Assembly: GCA_963971535.1 (NCBI GenBank)
Contig: OZ020588.1
Coordinates: forward strand, 125,774,561 to 125,838,560
Source: Notolepis coatsorum
Lineage: Eukaryota > Chordata > Actinopteri > Aulopiformes > Paralepididae
Direction of reading: 5' to 3'
Length of the DNA: 64,000 nucleotides
Shown here: positions 35,690-47,522 of the stretch, in pieces
Layout: each line of letters opens with the position of its first letter
Numbering within the stretch: position 1 is the first letter of the stretch
Notes under the pieces: generated by a model
Told to the model about the DNA's origin: nothing
What the model saw: only the letters and a program-made list of their open reading frames with translations
Databases searched by the model: none
Made by a program: the position numbers and the translations under genes

Positions 35690-36234
35690 CATTACGACAG
35701 TGCAGAGTACAATATGTACCCAACAAGGGTCTCCATAGCGCCCAACCCTGTGACACCCGGACCGACCTGGCATTTTTCCCCCCGAAAAAAGCACAAGTCC
35801 CTCAGGGTATCAGAACAGCAGATCTGCATCCCCGGCGGACAATGGGTTAACTGACCTGGACCAGCGTGACCAGACCAGTCCCGTGTCCTAACCATGCCGA
35901 CATGCCCACTCCAGGAGAGGGGGTAGGTATGCGTGTCGATCTAAAACATGAAAAGAGGGCGCCACCCAGACGGTCCTCATTTAGACCGTGCTCAGTGACC
36001 CACCCCAAGGGCGTGAGACCCATCTACCTATGTTCAGATCTATTCCGTTAACATCCCCCAGATATGAACGAGAATTCATCGAGACAACCTAGTAAACTGG
36101 CGCTCGGAAGATACAAAACCCCATCCCAGTTGCCCTATAAAAACGCTGTTTTAACAAGCAACCAAGGCGCACTTAGCCCCTGTGTGATCCTGTAACAGAA
36201 ACACACCGAGCCAGCACTATGTATGCGTCGAGAC

Positions 36235-37457
36235 CAGTGATGCCACAGATTACTTGTAAAAGTAATCTGATTACTGATTACTGATTACTCCTTTAAAAAG
36301 TAATCTAAGTTACTTTACTGATTACTTGATTATCAGAGTAACTTAGTTACTTTGAAAGTAACTAGGTTACAAAGTCGTCGTCCTTCCCCCAACATTTTTT
36401 TTTAAACGCTTTATTGAAAGTGCATAAATTGTTTTTAACTTGTTTCTCTGCACATAACGTAAATTGTTAAACTAGTGCTTCAGCTTCTGTACCATCAAGT
36501 ATGGTAAAGCAACAGTCTATGATGCTCACAGCATTAAAGCAGCCAGCCAGTGGTTTTACAAAACCAGTGTATCACATCTAACAAATGCAGGCTGAACTAT
36601 TCAATTATATCAACTGTAACTATTAAATTGTTTTTATAAATGTCTCTCTATAAACATACAATCAGTCTCTCTTTAACATGTAAATTAACTGTAAATCTGG
36701 CAAATAAGAGCTTTTGCTCTGCCACCATCAAATATACATTAATCAAAAGGGAAAGAAACAATCTCTCTCTTTTGCTGTTTGGCTGGCCTCCGAGTCCTCC
36801 TGTACCTAGTCGAAGCGTCGGCTAGTGTTGTGATTCCAGATGCTGTGGACAGCGGTGGACAGTATTTTGTTTCCTCCGCATATGAATGTTTTTTTCACCC
36901 GGCTTAGCTGACACAAACGTGAAGTAGTGACTGAGGCTACGTTTAGACGAGCGTTTTGGGGTGGAATTCTCCGTGCAAGTCTGCATGGAGAATTCCACCC
37001 CAAAACGCTGTAACGACGGAGCCCTGCTGTCACACGATTGGCGCATATGTCACATGACGTGCTGTGAAGACCCGCCCTACTCTGCCTCTGATTCGCAGAC
37101 TGTGGATGGGGAATGTGATTGGACCAAAGCAGAGTCACTCACAGACAGTGGGTCCAGTCACGCCGCGGGACACATTGTGTATTTAACCCTTTCACTGCCA
37201 CACGACGTCACTCCCAAATAAGAAAAACAGCTCAAAATGTATTTTTGACTGTCGAAAACGAAATAAAATACTGCATTCCGCCTGCATTGTGAATTTATGA
37301 TGAGATAGTAACAAAATAGTAACGCACAGCCACTTGGACAAGTAACTGCAATCAGATTACTGGCTTTTAAAGATTAACGCGTTAGATTACTATTTTCTGG
37401 GAAAAGTAATCAGATTACAATAATGCATTACTTAGTAACGCGTTACTGGCATCACTG
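36235..37457 (+). mobile_element. Non-autonomous hAT element with perfect 8-bp TSD
   Basis: Ends CAGTGATGCCACAGATTACT and, inverted, CAGTGATGCCAGTAACGCGT are flanked by GTCGAGAC at 36227-36234 and 37458-37465, a perfect 8-bp duplication. Sub-terminal GTAATCAGATTAC repeats are present and there is no transposase frame. It contains a perfect 23-bp hairpin (36950-37009). Confidence 0.92.
36950..37009. repeat. Perfect 23-bp inverted repeat (14-nt loop)
   Basis: Arms 36950-36972 and 36987-37009 (AGCGTTTTGGGGTGGAATTC plus TCC, and its exact inverse) surround GTGCAAGTCTGCAT. Confidence 0.95.
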
Positions 37458-39084
37458 GTCGAGACCCAAACACATCAATGGATAGTCTAGCAAGACACCA
37501 AACATTGTTCCTCCAAGTCGCCTGGGAGAACAACACGGAGCCGTCGTGCTTCATGTACCTTCCTCTTTTTATCCAAAAAAGAAAGAACACAGACTGACAT
37601 GAATCCCTTGTGACGCAGGCTGAGGGTAAATTTTTTTTACATTTTTACATCCCACCACCCTCCCATAGGGAGGAGGCGGAAATCCCCAGAGAGACTTCCC
37701 ACACGAGCTGTATAGATTGAAAAGAATATATTGCAACATTGAGCCATGTAAAATGTTGGTTTAGGGCTCTCCGAGGAGGAGGCACTGAACCCATACACAC
37801 TCAATAATCGAATTGAATCGAATACACACACAATAGAGCAGGACTCCTTTTTGGGGTCCTACTCACCTTGACAATCTGAGGAGGAGGCTCTGCACTCTGA
37901 GGAGGCTCCCTCACATGGAAGGAGAGTCCTAACTCACAGAAGGCCCGAGTAGGAGCTTCGTGAGGAGGAGCCCTGACCCCTCCCTGAAACAGATCCATCA
38001 TATGGACCTGAACAGCTCACGGAAGTCTTACCAACAGAGACGCGCACAGTGACGTACTCTGTGGCGGGGGAATTTCTGCGGTGCACACGCCCAATATTCC
38101 AGGGCGTGGGACCAGGAAACTCCCCCCCCCCCCCCCCTTCTTACCCTGTAACGTGCCGAACAGCAACGTGACAGGAACCTTGAAGGACAGGAGGTCTTAA
38201 CCCCTGCCCATCAAAGAAGGGGAGGAAAGGATTACCAGTTCACCCCTTTACGACCCCACACCCATGATACGATGTAACGACAAAAAAGAGTATGACACAG
38301 TCATAGTCAGCTACATGAAGCGTCTAACAGCTTCACACAGCTCATGTGCTAACCTGCTATCTGATTTTTACTAAGGAAAAAACACAGAATAGAGAGGGCC
38401 CCCTTAAGAGCCCCGGTACCAGACTTACACATGTGCTTCTGTGGCCAACCCAACCCAGTTGTAGATCACAAGATACACACAACCCTTTACCACCACAAAA
38501 AATGGCAATACACTCTACAGAGGAACGCCGTTTTTCATAATGAGAGAATACACAATTCTCGATTAGTATCGGCCACAGGCCTTGCTAAGCACACACGAAA
38601 AGTCACCAAACAATCTTTTCTTTTAGGAAAATACAGTTCCTCAAGCAGTTTTAGCACAACCCCAGCAATCAAGCCAAGGGTTACACCGTATCCCACCACA
38701 CAGTGACACAATATATTGTAAACAACATGTCTGAGAGGAGGGTGAGGAAGTCCCCAGGGAACCGGGGGGAACACCCCTCCTACCTTACCCTTAATACGGC
38801 CAGTTGAACAGGTAAACCTTTTAATATGTGAACACACTGTTCATTGTCATTACAGGCTGAGAAAAGAATTCATTCTTCACTCATATGTCACTAAGCATAG
38901 CTTTATAGGTTAGTTTAACCCCCTTAGTTGTGAGTACACGGTACATGAACACACATGATGTTTCTCAACACAACAAACCAGATCATTTTTACATCTGTAA
39001 CAAACAACCCGATTTGCATGGAGAAGCTAATACCAGTGACAAGACAATTCACACACAACTCGCGTCGTATCCTAAATGTAGTGC

Positions 39085-39380
39085 AGGAACACTCGTTTTG
39101 GAAAACATCGTTATTTACAAAACATTTAGAAGGGAAAGAAAGAAGAAGTGTTCAAGGTCCGGTCGGGACCTTTCCTACCGTGAGCGCAGACCAAGCAAAC
39201 TGCAGTCTCTAACAGGGCACCGATAGTAAACACAGCATCTGTGTTGACGACACGGGCAGTGTCGCTGCTCCATCCCGCCGCTACGGTTCTCCTTGTTGAC
39301 GCAGTCCTCGCCGGCCGGGCTCCGGGTAGGTTCGACTAACATCCTCTGTCAAAGATGACGTCGTAGTCAGAGTGTTTAAA
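39085..39380 (+). other. Block related to 48330-48610 (inverted there)
   Basis: ACATCGTTATT and ACAAAACATT, then near 39349 GTCAAAGATGACGTCGTAGT and CAGAGTG, recur in reverse at 48330-48600 (GTCAAAGATGATGTCATAGT). The order is kept but the middle has diverged. Nature unknown: shared promoter/exon of an element, or an old duplication. Confidence 0.6.
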
Positions 39381-39660
39381 GCATGTTATAGACACAGAAC
39401 GTTCAACAGTGTAGCATTAAGCTAACAGCCGAACGGCTGATAGCCACAAGCTAACGTATACCAGCCTGGTAAACACAGCGAGCCAACGCCGCAGCTAACA
39501 GCTGCGCGGCTAACAGCTGCGCGGCTAACAGGTAGGCCACAACTAGCACGCAAGCTAAGCAGCTACACCTGAACCCGTACACAAACGATATAACAAGCCA
39601 CACTTCCGACAGGTCGCCGTCTGAAACCCTCCTCCCCTTTAAGAGAGAAGAGAAAAAGAG

Positions 39661-39873
39661 ATGTCAACACAGTTTACAACGGTGATTTTACCAGACATCC
39701 GGCGGAGCCAGCACAAGTCCCATCTGGGCTGTAGCCGACTTGAACATGGATCTTCCGATAACGAACATCCATGCCCACATTTCCTTGTTAGGGTATACTC
39801 TCATTTGTATATGAAAGATGGGGCCTACACGGTGACAGAGAAGCATCCACTCATCCAGAGAATCCTGGGATGA
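39661..39873 (+). CDS. Unrecognised 70-codon frame, doubtful
   Basis: MSTQFTTVILPDIRRSQHKS, a central HGSSDNEHPCPHFLVRVYSH and an end EKHPLIQRILG, then TGA. The ATG follows a purine-rich AGAGAAGAGAAAAAGAG leader in a GTTAGC-rich region. I recognise no family. It may be chance. Confidence 0.15.
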   Translation: MSTQFTTVILPDIRRSQHKSHLGCSRLEHGSSDNEHPCPHFLVRVYSHLYMKDGAYTVTEKHPLIQRILG

Positions 39874-40689
39874 CCAGTTACTGGTCGTGGCCCACTAGTT
39901 GACTATAATGGGCTTCAAACCAAGATCCTCCGCCGTCGCCTAAAATGCTGAACAGAAGGACCCTAATCTGGGGCCGGTTTTCGTAAACATTGTCAGCTAT
40001 CCCCCATAGCACTAACAGACAAGTAGTGCTTGCAAGCAAACATTACTCACCAAACCTGGAACCCACCGCTTCTCACAACAGTCGGTGTGTCCTACTGTCC
40101 AGCTGTGTTGCTGGAGGGTCTTACCCCATCCAGCCGCAGCAAGGAGGATTGTAGTTGGGAGGCATGTCAGCGGCCCTAATACGAAAAAACCGGTGGAGGT
40201 GTAGAATGATCATCATCTTCCAGACACTCCAGTAACGAAGACAATATCGCCGTATTTTCTCGAAAATAGTGAGAGAGAAAATAAAGATATGATGTCAACG
40301 TATCTCTTGTTTTCCAACTTTCTTCTACTAACAACCTCGTCAAGTGGGGATCTACCGAAGGCACTTCCTTGTGGTGAAAGCGAAGAAGGAGGCGAGTATG
40401 TGGCCCCACCCCTGCTTATGTAGGTAAGCTGATAAGGGTGGGCCAGACGGATGTTGGGATGTAAAGGTACATTGTGGAATTTTTTATTCAGTGCGCGTGC
40501 ACGAGCGAGGTACAGTGCAGTAGTGACGCAGAGCGGAGCCATACGATACAGAACAACAATACTTCCGTTCGGGGGGTTTCAAAATAAAAGAGCAAAGTCT
40601 AAAACACTGGAAAAGACGTTTATTTTGTACAGCGTTTTCCTCCACGTATAATTCACGATCACTCGAGTATAGCATGCGATCAATCGATC

Positions 40690-41975
<1,286 letters not shown>

Positions 41976-42156
41976 CTTTTTGGCAAAGAAACTAGTCAAC
42001 ATTTTACTTCATTGATTTATTAAAGAAACTAGTCTAAATCTAACTTTACTGACGTATTAAAGACACGTAAATTATTTAATAATATAAATTTTTTTATTAA
42101 CATAAAAATACAACATTAAGGACATAATTACAATTATGAAACGACCAGGATCATGA

Positions 42157-42218
42157 AAGGAAGGAAGGAAGGAAGGAAGGAAGGAAGGAAGGAAGGAAGG
42201 AAGGAAGGAAGGAAGGAA
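42157..42218. repeat. (GGAA)n microsatellite
   Basis: About 15 GGAA units. The remaining sequence from 41976 to 42530 is AT-rich with no recognised gene. Confidence 0.97.
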
Positions 42219-42535
42219 AAAGACAGTAATTTGTGAGCCACTAATGGAACTGGTGTCAGGCTTATGGAAACGCAGAGCACTCAGTACAAGACACACACAC
42301 AATTAGTTCACTTAATGAGGCTATGTATTATTTTCTTGCACTCCCTACAAATACAAATGTGAAATTTCCATGTCTGCTAAATGAAGTCCAAGTCATCCAT
42401 TTGTCCTGTGCTGAAGGGAGAGTGCTGGTAAGTGGCCACGTTTATCTCTCAAGCCATTCATATTCAACATACTTTTGGTTATTGTTTGGTACATCATTGC
42501 AATACAAACCTGGAGTACATACTGGAGTTCTCCTG

Positions 42536-42905
42536 TTCTCTATACTGAGCTAGTTATCATGCTCTCTATACTGAGCTGGAGTTCTCCTGTTCTCTATACT
42601 GAGCTAGTTACCCTGCTCTCTATACTGAGCTAGAGTTCCCCTGCTCTCTATACTGAGCTAGAGTTCCCATGCTCTCTATACTGAGCTAGAGTTCCCCTGC
42701 TCTCTATACTGAGCTAGAGTTCCCATGCTCTCTATACTGAGCTAGAGTTCCCCTGCTCTCTATACTGAGCTGGAGTTCTCCTGTTCTCTATACTGAGCTA
42801 GAGTTCCCATGCTCTCTATACTGAGCTGGAGTTCCCATGCTCTCTATAGTGAGCTGGAGTTCCCATGCTCTCTATACTGAGCTGGAGTTCTCCTGATCTC
42901 TATAT
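42536..42905. repeat. Minisatellite, 28-bp unit, about 13 copies
   Basis: CTCTATACTGAGCTAGAGTT plus CCC(A/C)TGCT is repeated; TATACTGAGC recurs at 42541, 42567, 42595, 42621, 42649 and on to 42873, mostly every 28 bp with two early 26-bp units. CTAG/CTGG variants alternate, suggesting a higher-order pattern. Confidence 0.95.
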
Positions 42906-43008
42906 GTGTGTGCACTATTAGGAAGACAACATGTCACATAGTTTACATGTGTTTACTTGAACCCAATATATAAAATCCAATAATACCCTATCAGTATGAT
43001 TATGGGTA

Positions 43009-43338
43009 GGGATGTCCCAATACCACTTGTTTTTCAGACCAAGTACAAATACATTTGGGTACTTGCTGATGCTGAGTACTGATATGAATACTTATTAATA
43101 CCATCAGTTCTAACAATTACTTTGAAAGCTCATTTTATTTTGATCAGATGTTCCTCCCTTTCTGACATTTGCTGTTGCTGACATTTTAAGTTAAAATAAT
43201 ATAAATAATATAAAATATATAAATATAATAACATTTTTAACATTCAACTTTGTGTTTTCCTGAACAAACATGGCATTGAGTAGTAGTATCAGAGTAGTTT
43301 TACAAGTAATACTTGTACTAGTATCGCGACAGCCTACT
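43009..43338. mobile_element. Short hAT-like non-autonomous element
   Basis: TAGGGATGTCCCAATACCAC at the left and, inverted, TAGGCTGTCGCGATACTAGT at the right resemble the TAGGGATGTCCCGATAC tips of a common fish hAT group. The flanks show no matching 8-bp duplication, so the edges are uncertain. Confidence 0.5.
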
Positions 43339-44250
43339 CTGTATGTGTAAACTACTTGGCAATAAAGACCTTTCTGATTTTGGTATTTCTGACCATTCTC
43401 AGAGCTTGAACCTCTCGGCTAACAGTGCTGTATTGCTATATTCCATTCCAGAGCTGGTGGACAATCAGACTTGCTTGATTTTCCTCCTCATCCTTTCACC
43501 ACAACCTGCTCCTCATATCTCGCTCCTCTGTCCTCCTCTTGAGTGGAGCATAAATACTACTTAGATACAAGACAATTCCCTTCAACCATCCCAGTTCTGA
43601 GTGCTACCCTTGATTACTCTCTTTGGCTGAAGACGTACAAACACTTGGTAACTGTTTTCTCCACCTCATTCCTCCTTAACGAAAGGCTCATACCAGACCT
43701 GGAAACAAAGTGGGGTATGCTCATGACAGCAAAGGTCATCCCATATTAGCCCAGCAATTAAATTATTATATTATTATAGCTGATTTACTACTGCTTAAGA
43801 CCTTTTCCCACATAATTTTGCAATGCATTCCATATGTAACTAGATTAATTTAGTTTGCTTGTTCAACATTTTGAAACACTTCGACAGAACAACATTATTT
43901 TATTATCTAGCTCTGGCAATTTTCAAGTCTGTGAAAGTTGTTTTTCATACTGTACACAAACATGCTCGGGGGGTTACAGAATACAGTAACGGGTGTTACA
44001 TAATTAGGATGAAAAATATTGTGTTTAACTGTGTTCCAATAAAGTAAAAAAAATTAAATAAAAAAAGAAGACTGATGCAATTTCTTAAAATCTTGGATTA
44101 TTTTTCAGGATTACAGTTGAAAAATAATATTAAATAAATATTTGTACATTATATTTTATTATATTCATATTTAAAATGATACAGCATGGTAGTAGCAGCA
44201 TACAGATTTTGCAACTGTACCAGGGCACGACAGTGCAGCATGATGGCTTT
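43339..44250. other. AT-rich stretch without a recognised gene
   Basis: A GGCAATAAAGACCTTTCTG string near 43360 could be an old retroelement tail. The short frames at 43343-43749 match nothing I recognise. Confidence 0.4.
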
Positions 44251-44252
44251 AG

Positions 44253-44680
44253 GTGGAAAATTCCACCTTCACTGGGCGGAAATATGGACACAACTTGGTG
44301 TTTGAATCAGAACAGGAGAAGAACATCATAGTCCAGTGTAAGCTACATCTGCCTGTGTTAAAAATGTTGTCAGCATCGAAGGACTCCATGTCTAATTTAA
44401 AGACCTTGTCCTCTGAGGGTCAACGGGGCACGGTTGCAAGTCGGTGAACTGGGCAAACCCACCTCTCCAAGGGAAACAAATCAAGTGCAAAGTTGGCCCC
44501 CGTTCACCGGCACTTCTCAACTCCAGTTAGATATCAATGACATTCAAGTAATCCAAAAGTAACTAAAAGTAACCGGATTACATTCATTCAATATTGCAAC
44601 ACAAATGATTGAATCCATTTTTCAACAGGTAATTTGTAATTGTAATGGAATACATTTATAAAGTAACCCTCCCAACCATG
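44253..44680 (+). mobile_element. hAT fragment: BED-finger-like start and right end
   Basis: A frame at 44253-44444 contains LVFESEQEKNIIVQCKLHLP, then VLKMLSASKDSMSNLKT, matching the N-terminal BED zinc-finger segment of fish hAT proteins (IIVQC-x-LC...KxLSxSKxSxSNLKxHLE). The second finger cysteine and the HL-x-x-xH end are lost, so it would not bind zinc. At 44540-44680 AAGTAACCGGATTAC text leads to TAAAGTAACCCTCCCAACC, the usual end of a hAT group with GGTTGGGAGGGTTACTTT tips. Confidence 0.55.
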
Positions 44681-44689
44681 TACATTTAC

Positions 44690-45136
44690 ATTTACATTTA
44701 GTCATTTAGCTGACGCTTTTATCCAAAGCGACTTACAAGTTCTGTACGACAAGACAGCAAGAAGGGTACAACTCTATCAGCTGAGTAAAAATGTTCATCA
44801 AAGTGTTGCGTGTTACAGTGTAGGTTAGTTTATTAGGACAAGTGCATGACAGTAAGGTTAGTCAGGGTTAGATTTATTTATTTATATATATTTTTTTTAT
44901 TATCATTTCAGATAATGGTTGAAGAAGTGAGTCTTTAGTCGACGGCGAAAGATTGGACGGGATTCGGCTGTCCTAACTGGGATGGGTAGTTCATTCCACC
45001 ATTGTGGGGCAAGGACTGAGAATAGGCGGCTTCTCTTTGATGACCCTCCGGGAGCTTGGATAGGAGTAGGTCTGAGGCGGCCAGAAGATGCAGAGCGTAG
45101 GGGTCTTGAGGGTGTGTAGTTAGAGACCATTGATTT
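44690..45136 (-). mobile_element. L2-clade LINE 3' end
   Basis: The minus-strand frame (45136-44903) ends the LINE protein: MVSNYTPSRPLRSASSGRLR, then FSVLAPQWWNELPIPVRTAE and RRLKTHFFNHYLK. The 3' UTR ends in the fish-wide tail with AAGTCGCTTTGGATAAAAGC and TGTAAA repeats (plus-strand 44690-44745). TGTAA-type repeats are the template-recognised tail of L2 elements such as eel UnaL2. It is 5'-truncated. Confidence 0.8.
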
Positions 45137-47497
45137 GATTTTGATTTTTTTTTGATTTGAAGTCTTTATTTCGAACATGCAATGAATACAACAAACAATA
45201 ACAAAAAAGAAAAACAACTCAATCTGCATGTTCGAAAAGGAGTAGGAAGAAGTATACACTTATTTAATCCTACCCCTTTTCCACTACTCAAATGAGTGTA
45301 CTATTTTAAACATAAAAAAGAAAAGAAAATAAAAAAATAAAATATATATATATATATATATGCAAAACAAAAAACAAAAACTATATATGTATAAAATAAA
45401 ATAAAATAGAAAACAAAATAAAAATGTAAACACCCGTGAATATCAAGTCCCTTCTTCATCCCTGTACCTTGTGAACATAATTTCCTTATACATCAGTTTG
45501 AATTGTCTCATGTTTGGACATTGCTTTAGCACCACATTTAGACTGTTCCACAGTTTCACTCCACATATTGAGATGCAGTGTTTTCTCATGGTAGTGCGTA
45601 CGTTTAGCACCTTTAAATTGTGTTCTCCCCTCAGATTATAACCCCCCTCCCTATCAAAGAACAATTCTTGAATGTTTCTTGGAAGTGCATGACTTTTTGC
45701 TTTATACATTAATTGTGCCGTTTTAAATTCCACAAGATCATTTAACTTCAATGTCTTTGACTCCAGAAACAATATGTTAGTGTGATCACGATAACCTGCA
45801 ATGTGAACTATCCTTATGGCCCTTTTTTGGAGTATAAAAAGTGGTTGTAGTGTAGACTTATAATTGTTTCCCCAGACTTCAGCACAGTAATTTAAATATG
45901 GTAAAACTAGTGAACAGTAGAGAATGTAGAGTGATTTTCTATCCAGGATGTGCTTTACTTTACTCATGACTGAAATGCTTCATGAGAGTTTAGATTGGAC
46001 ATGTTTTATGTGAGGTTTCCAACAGATTTTATGGTCTATTATTACACCTAGGAATTTATTTTCATAAACTCTTTCAATAATCACATCATTTATTTTAACT
46101 TGTACCTGAGTATCCAATCTACAGTTTCCAAACAACATAATTTTAGTTTTGCTCAAGTTCAATGATAATTTGTTTCTATCAAACCATTCCTTCAATTTCT
46201 TCATTTCAGATGTGATGACCTCTAAAAGCTGCTGGACATTCTCACCAGAAAAAAAAAGATTAGTGTCATCCGCAAATAAAATACATTTAAATATATTGGA
46301 TACTTTACATATCTTGTTAATGTACAAGATGAACAGTTTTGGACCCAACACTGACCCCTGGGGGACACCACAAGCAATGTCCAAACATTCAGATTTATAA
46401 TCTCTCATCGTCACAAATGGTTGTCTTTTATTTAGATAGCTTCTTACCCAGTCCAATACTACCCCCCTGATCCCATATCTCTCCAATTTCCTGATTAATA
46501 TATCATGATTAATAGTATCAAATGCTTTTTTTAGGTCAATGAATACTCCAGCTACATGTTTTTTTTGATCTATGGAATTTGTGATTTTTTCAATGAGTTC
46601 TATTAACGCTAGTGATGTTGACCGGTGTGTTCTGAATCCATACTGGCTATCGGTGAGTAAATTATGTTTATCAATGAATTTATCTAATCTGTTGTTGAAG
46701 AGTTTTTCTAATATTTTTGAAAACTGAGGAAGTAGAGAAACAGGCCTATAATTTGTGAAGTGGTGTTTATCTCCAGTCTTGAACAGAGGTATGACTTTTG
46801 CTATTTTCATTTTATTCGGAAATCGACCAGTTTTGAATGATAAATTGCAGATGTGCGTGAGTGGTTTTGAAATCCCAATAATGACATTTTTTACTATTTT
46901 CATATCTATTTCATTACTGTCTGTAGATGTCTTGTTTTTACATTTATTAGTAGTTTCTATAATTTCATTTTCATCTACCGCTTCCAGAAACATTGAACTA
47001 GGATTTCTTTCAATGTAATTGTCTTTTATGTCTTCAGGAGTCACTGGATCTGGGATTTTTCCCGCTAATTCTGGTCCAATATTTACAAAAAATGTATTAA
47101 AGTTGTTAACCACATCATCCATATTGCTAATAGTTTGATCCTTTTCCATAAAATACTGAGGATAGTTTATTTGTCTTGATCCATTCCTGATAATACCATT
47201 TAATATCTTCCAAACACCTTTAATATTATATTTGTTGTTATCTAATATTCTACTATAATGATCCTTCTTACATCTTCTCATAATATTAGTCAACTTGTTT
47301 TTATATTTCTTATATTTATTTTCTGCCTCTTTAGTTCTATGTTTTATAAATTCTCTATATAGTGTATTTTTCTTTTTACATGCATTCTGTAATCCCCTTG
47401 TGATCCATGGGCTGTCTGAGTGTTTATGTTTACTGCTATATTCTTTTATTGGACAATGTTTGTGATATAGTAAGTTAAATATAGATAAGAATGTTTG
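45137..47497 (-). mobile_element. LINE family B, 5'-truncated, nearly open reading frame
   Basis: A minus-strand LINE with its RT domain complete from the thumb through the C-terminus. The 3' UTR (45137-45442) ends in ATCAAA repeats next to the L2 end at 45136. The 5' end stops at a poly-G run (47498-47522) and lacks the endonuclease. It is the same family as 8437-11961. The RT blocks place it in the jockey superfamily near CR1/L2; the clade name is not certain. Confidence 0.85.
45443..47497 (-). pseudogene. Reverse transcriptase (ORF2 part) of LINE family B
   Basis: One frame from 47497 to the TGA at 45443, interrupted by a single in-frame TGA at 45980-45982 (SKLS-stop-SISVMSK), probably a CGA arginine lost by CpG decay. 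Order: linker SPWITRGLQNACKKKNTLYR; RT blocks VIPLFKTGDKHHFTNYRPVS, DSQYGFRTHRSTSLALIELI, VAGVFIDLKKAFDTINHDIL, CGVPQGSVLGPKLFILYINK, catalytic FADDTNLFFSG and KLSLNLSKTKIMLFG; then a C-terminal domain with RKSLYILYCSLVLPYLNYCA and LQKRAIRIVHIAG. In a living copy this protein reverse-transcribes LINE RNA at a nicked target. The endonuclease is missing, so this copy cannot move. Confidence 0.85.
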
Positions 47498-47522
47498 GGG
47501 GGGGGGGGGGGGGGGGGGGGGG
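47498..47522. repeat. Poly-G run
   Basis: About 25 G at the truncated 5' edge of LINE B. The length is easily miscalled by sequencing. Confidence 0.95.

Larger units (their letters stand above)
34394..40554. mobile_element. Inverted-terminal-repeat element, family undetermined
   Basis: GTTCTGTATCGTATGGCTCC at 34394 returns inverted at 40554, with 39 of 40 bases matching. The right arm continues into a further ~160 bp whose inverse lies left of 34394, at 34153-34316. Between them are a C/A-rich region (34440-35400), a 5S-like segment, a hAT insertion (36235-37457), repeated GAGGAGG text (37860-37970), a poly-C run (38121-38138) and a GTTAGC-rich part with a block shared with 48.3-48.6 kb. I find no transposase, RT or recombinase. 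A DIRS-like retroelement (inverted ends plus an internal complementary region) or a DNA transposon with long TIRs would both fit. If virus-like, it is a broken fossil. Confidence 0.35.

Noticed and set aside
37637-38540. Host coding exons in the GAGGAGG-rich stretch
   Set aside because: Short frames of low complexity with no splice-site pairing or recognisable domain.
42536-42905. CRISPR array
   Set aside because: The units are directly adjacent with no unique spacers, and the sequence is a vertebrate minisatellite.
43009-43338. hAT insertion with a proven duplication
   Set aside because: The tips look right but no matching 8-bp flanks could be found, so only a low-confidence entry was kept.
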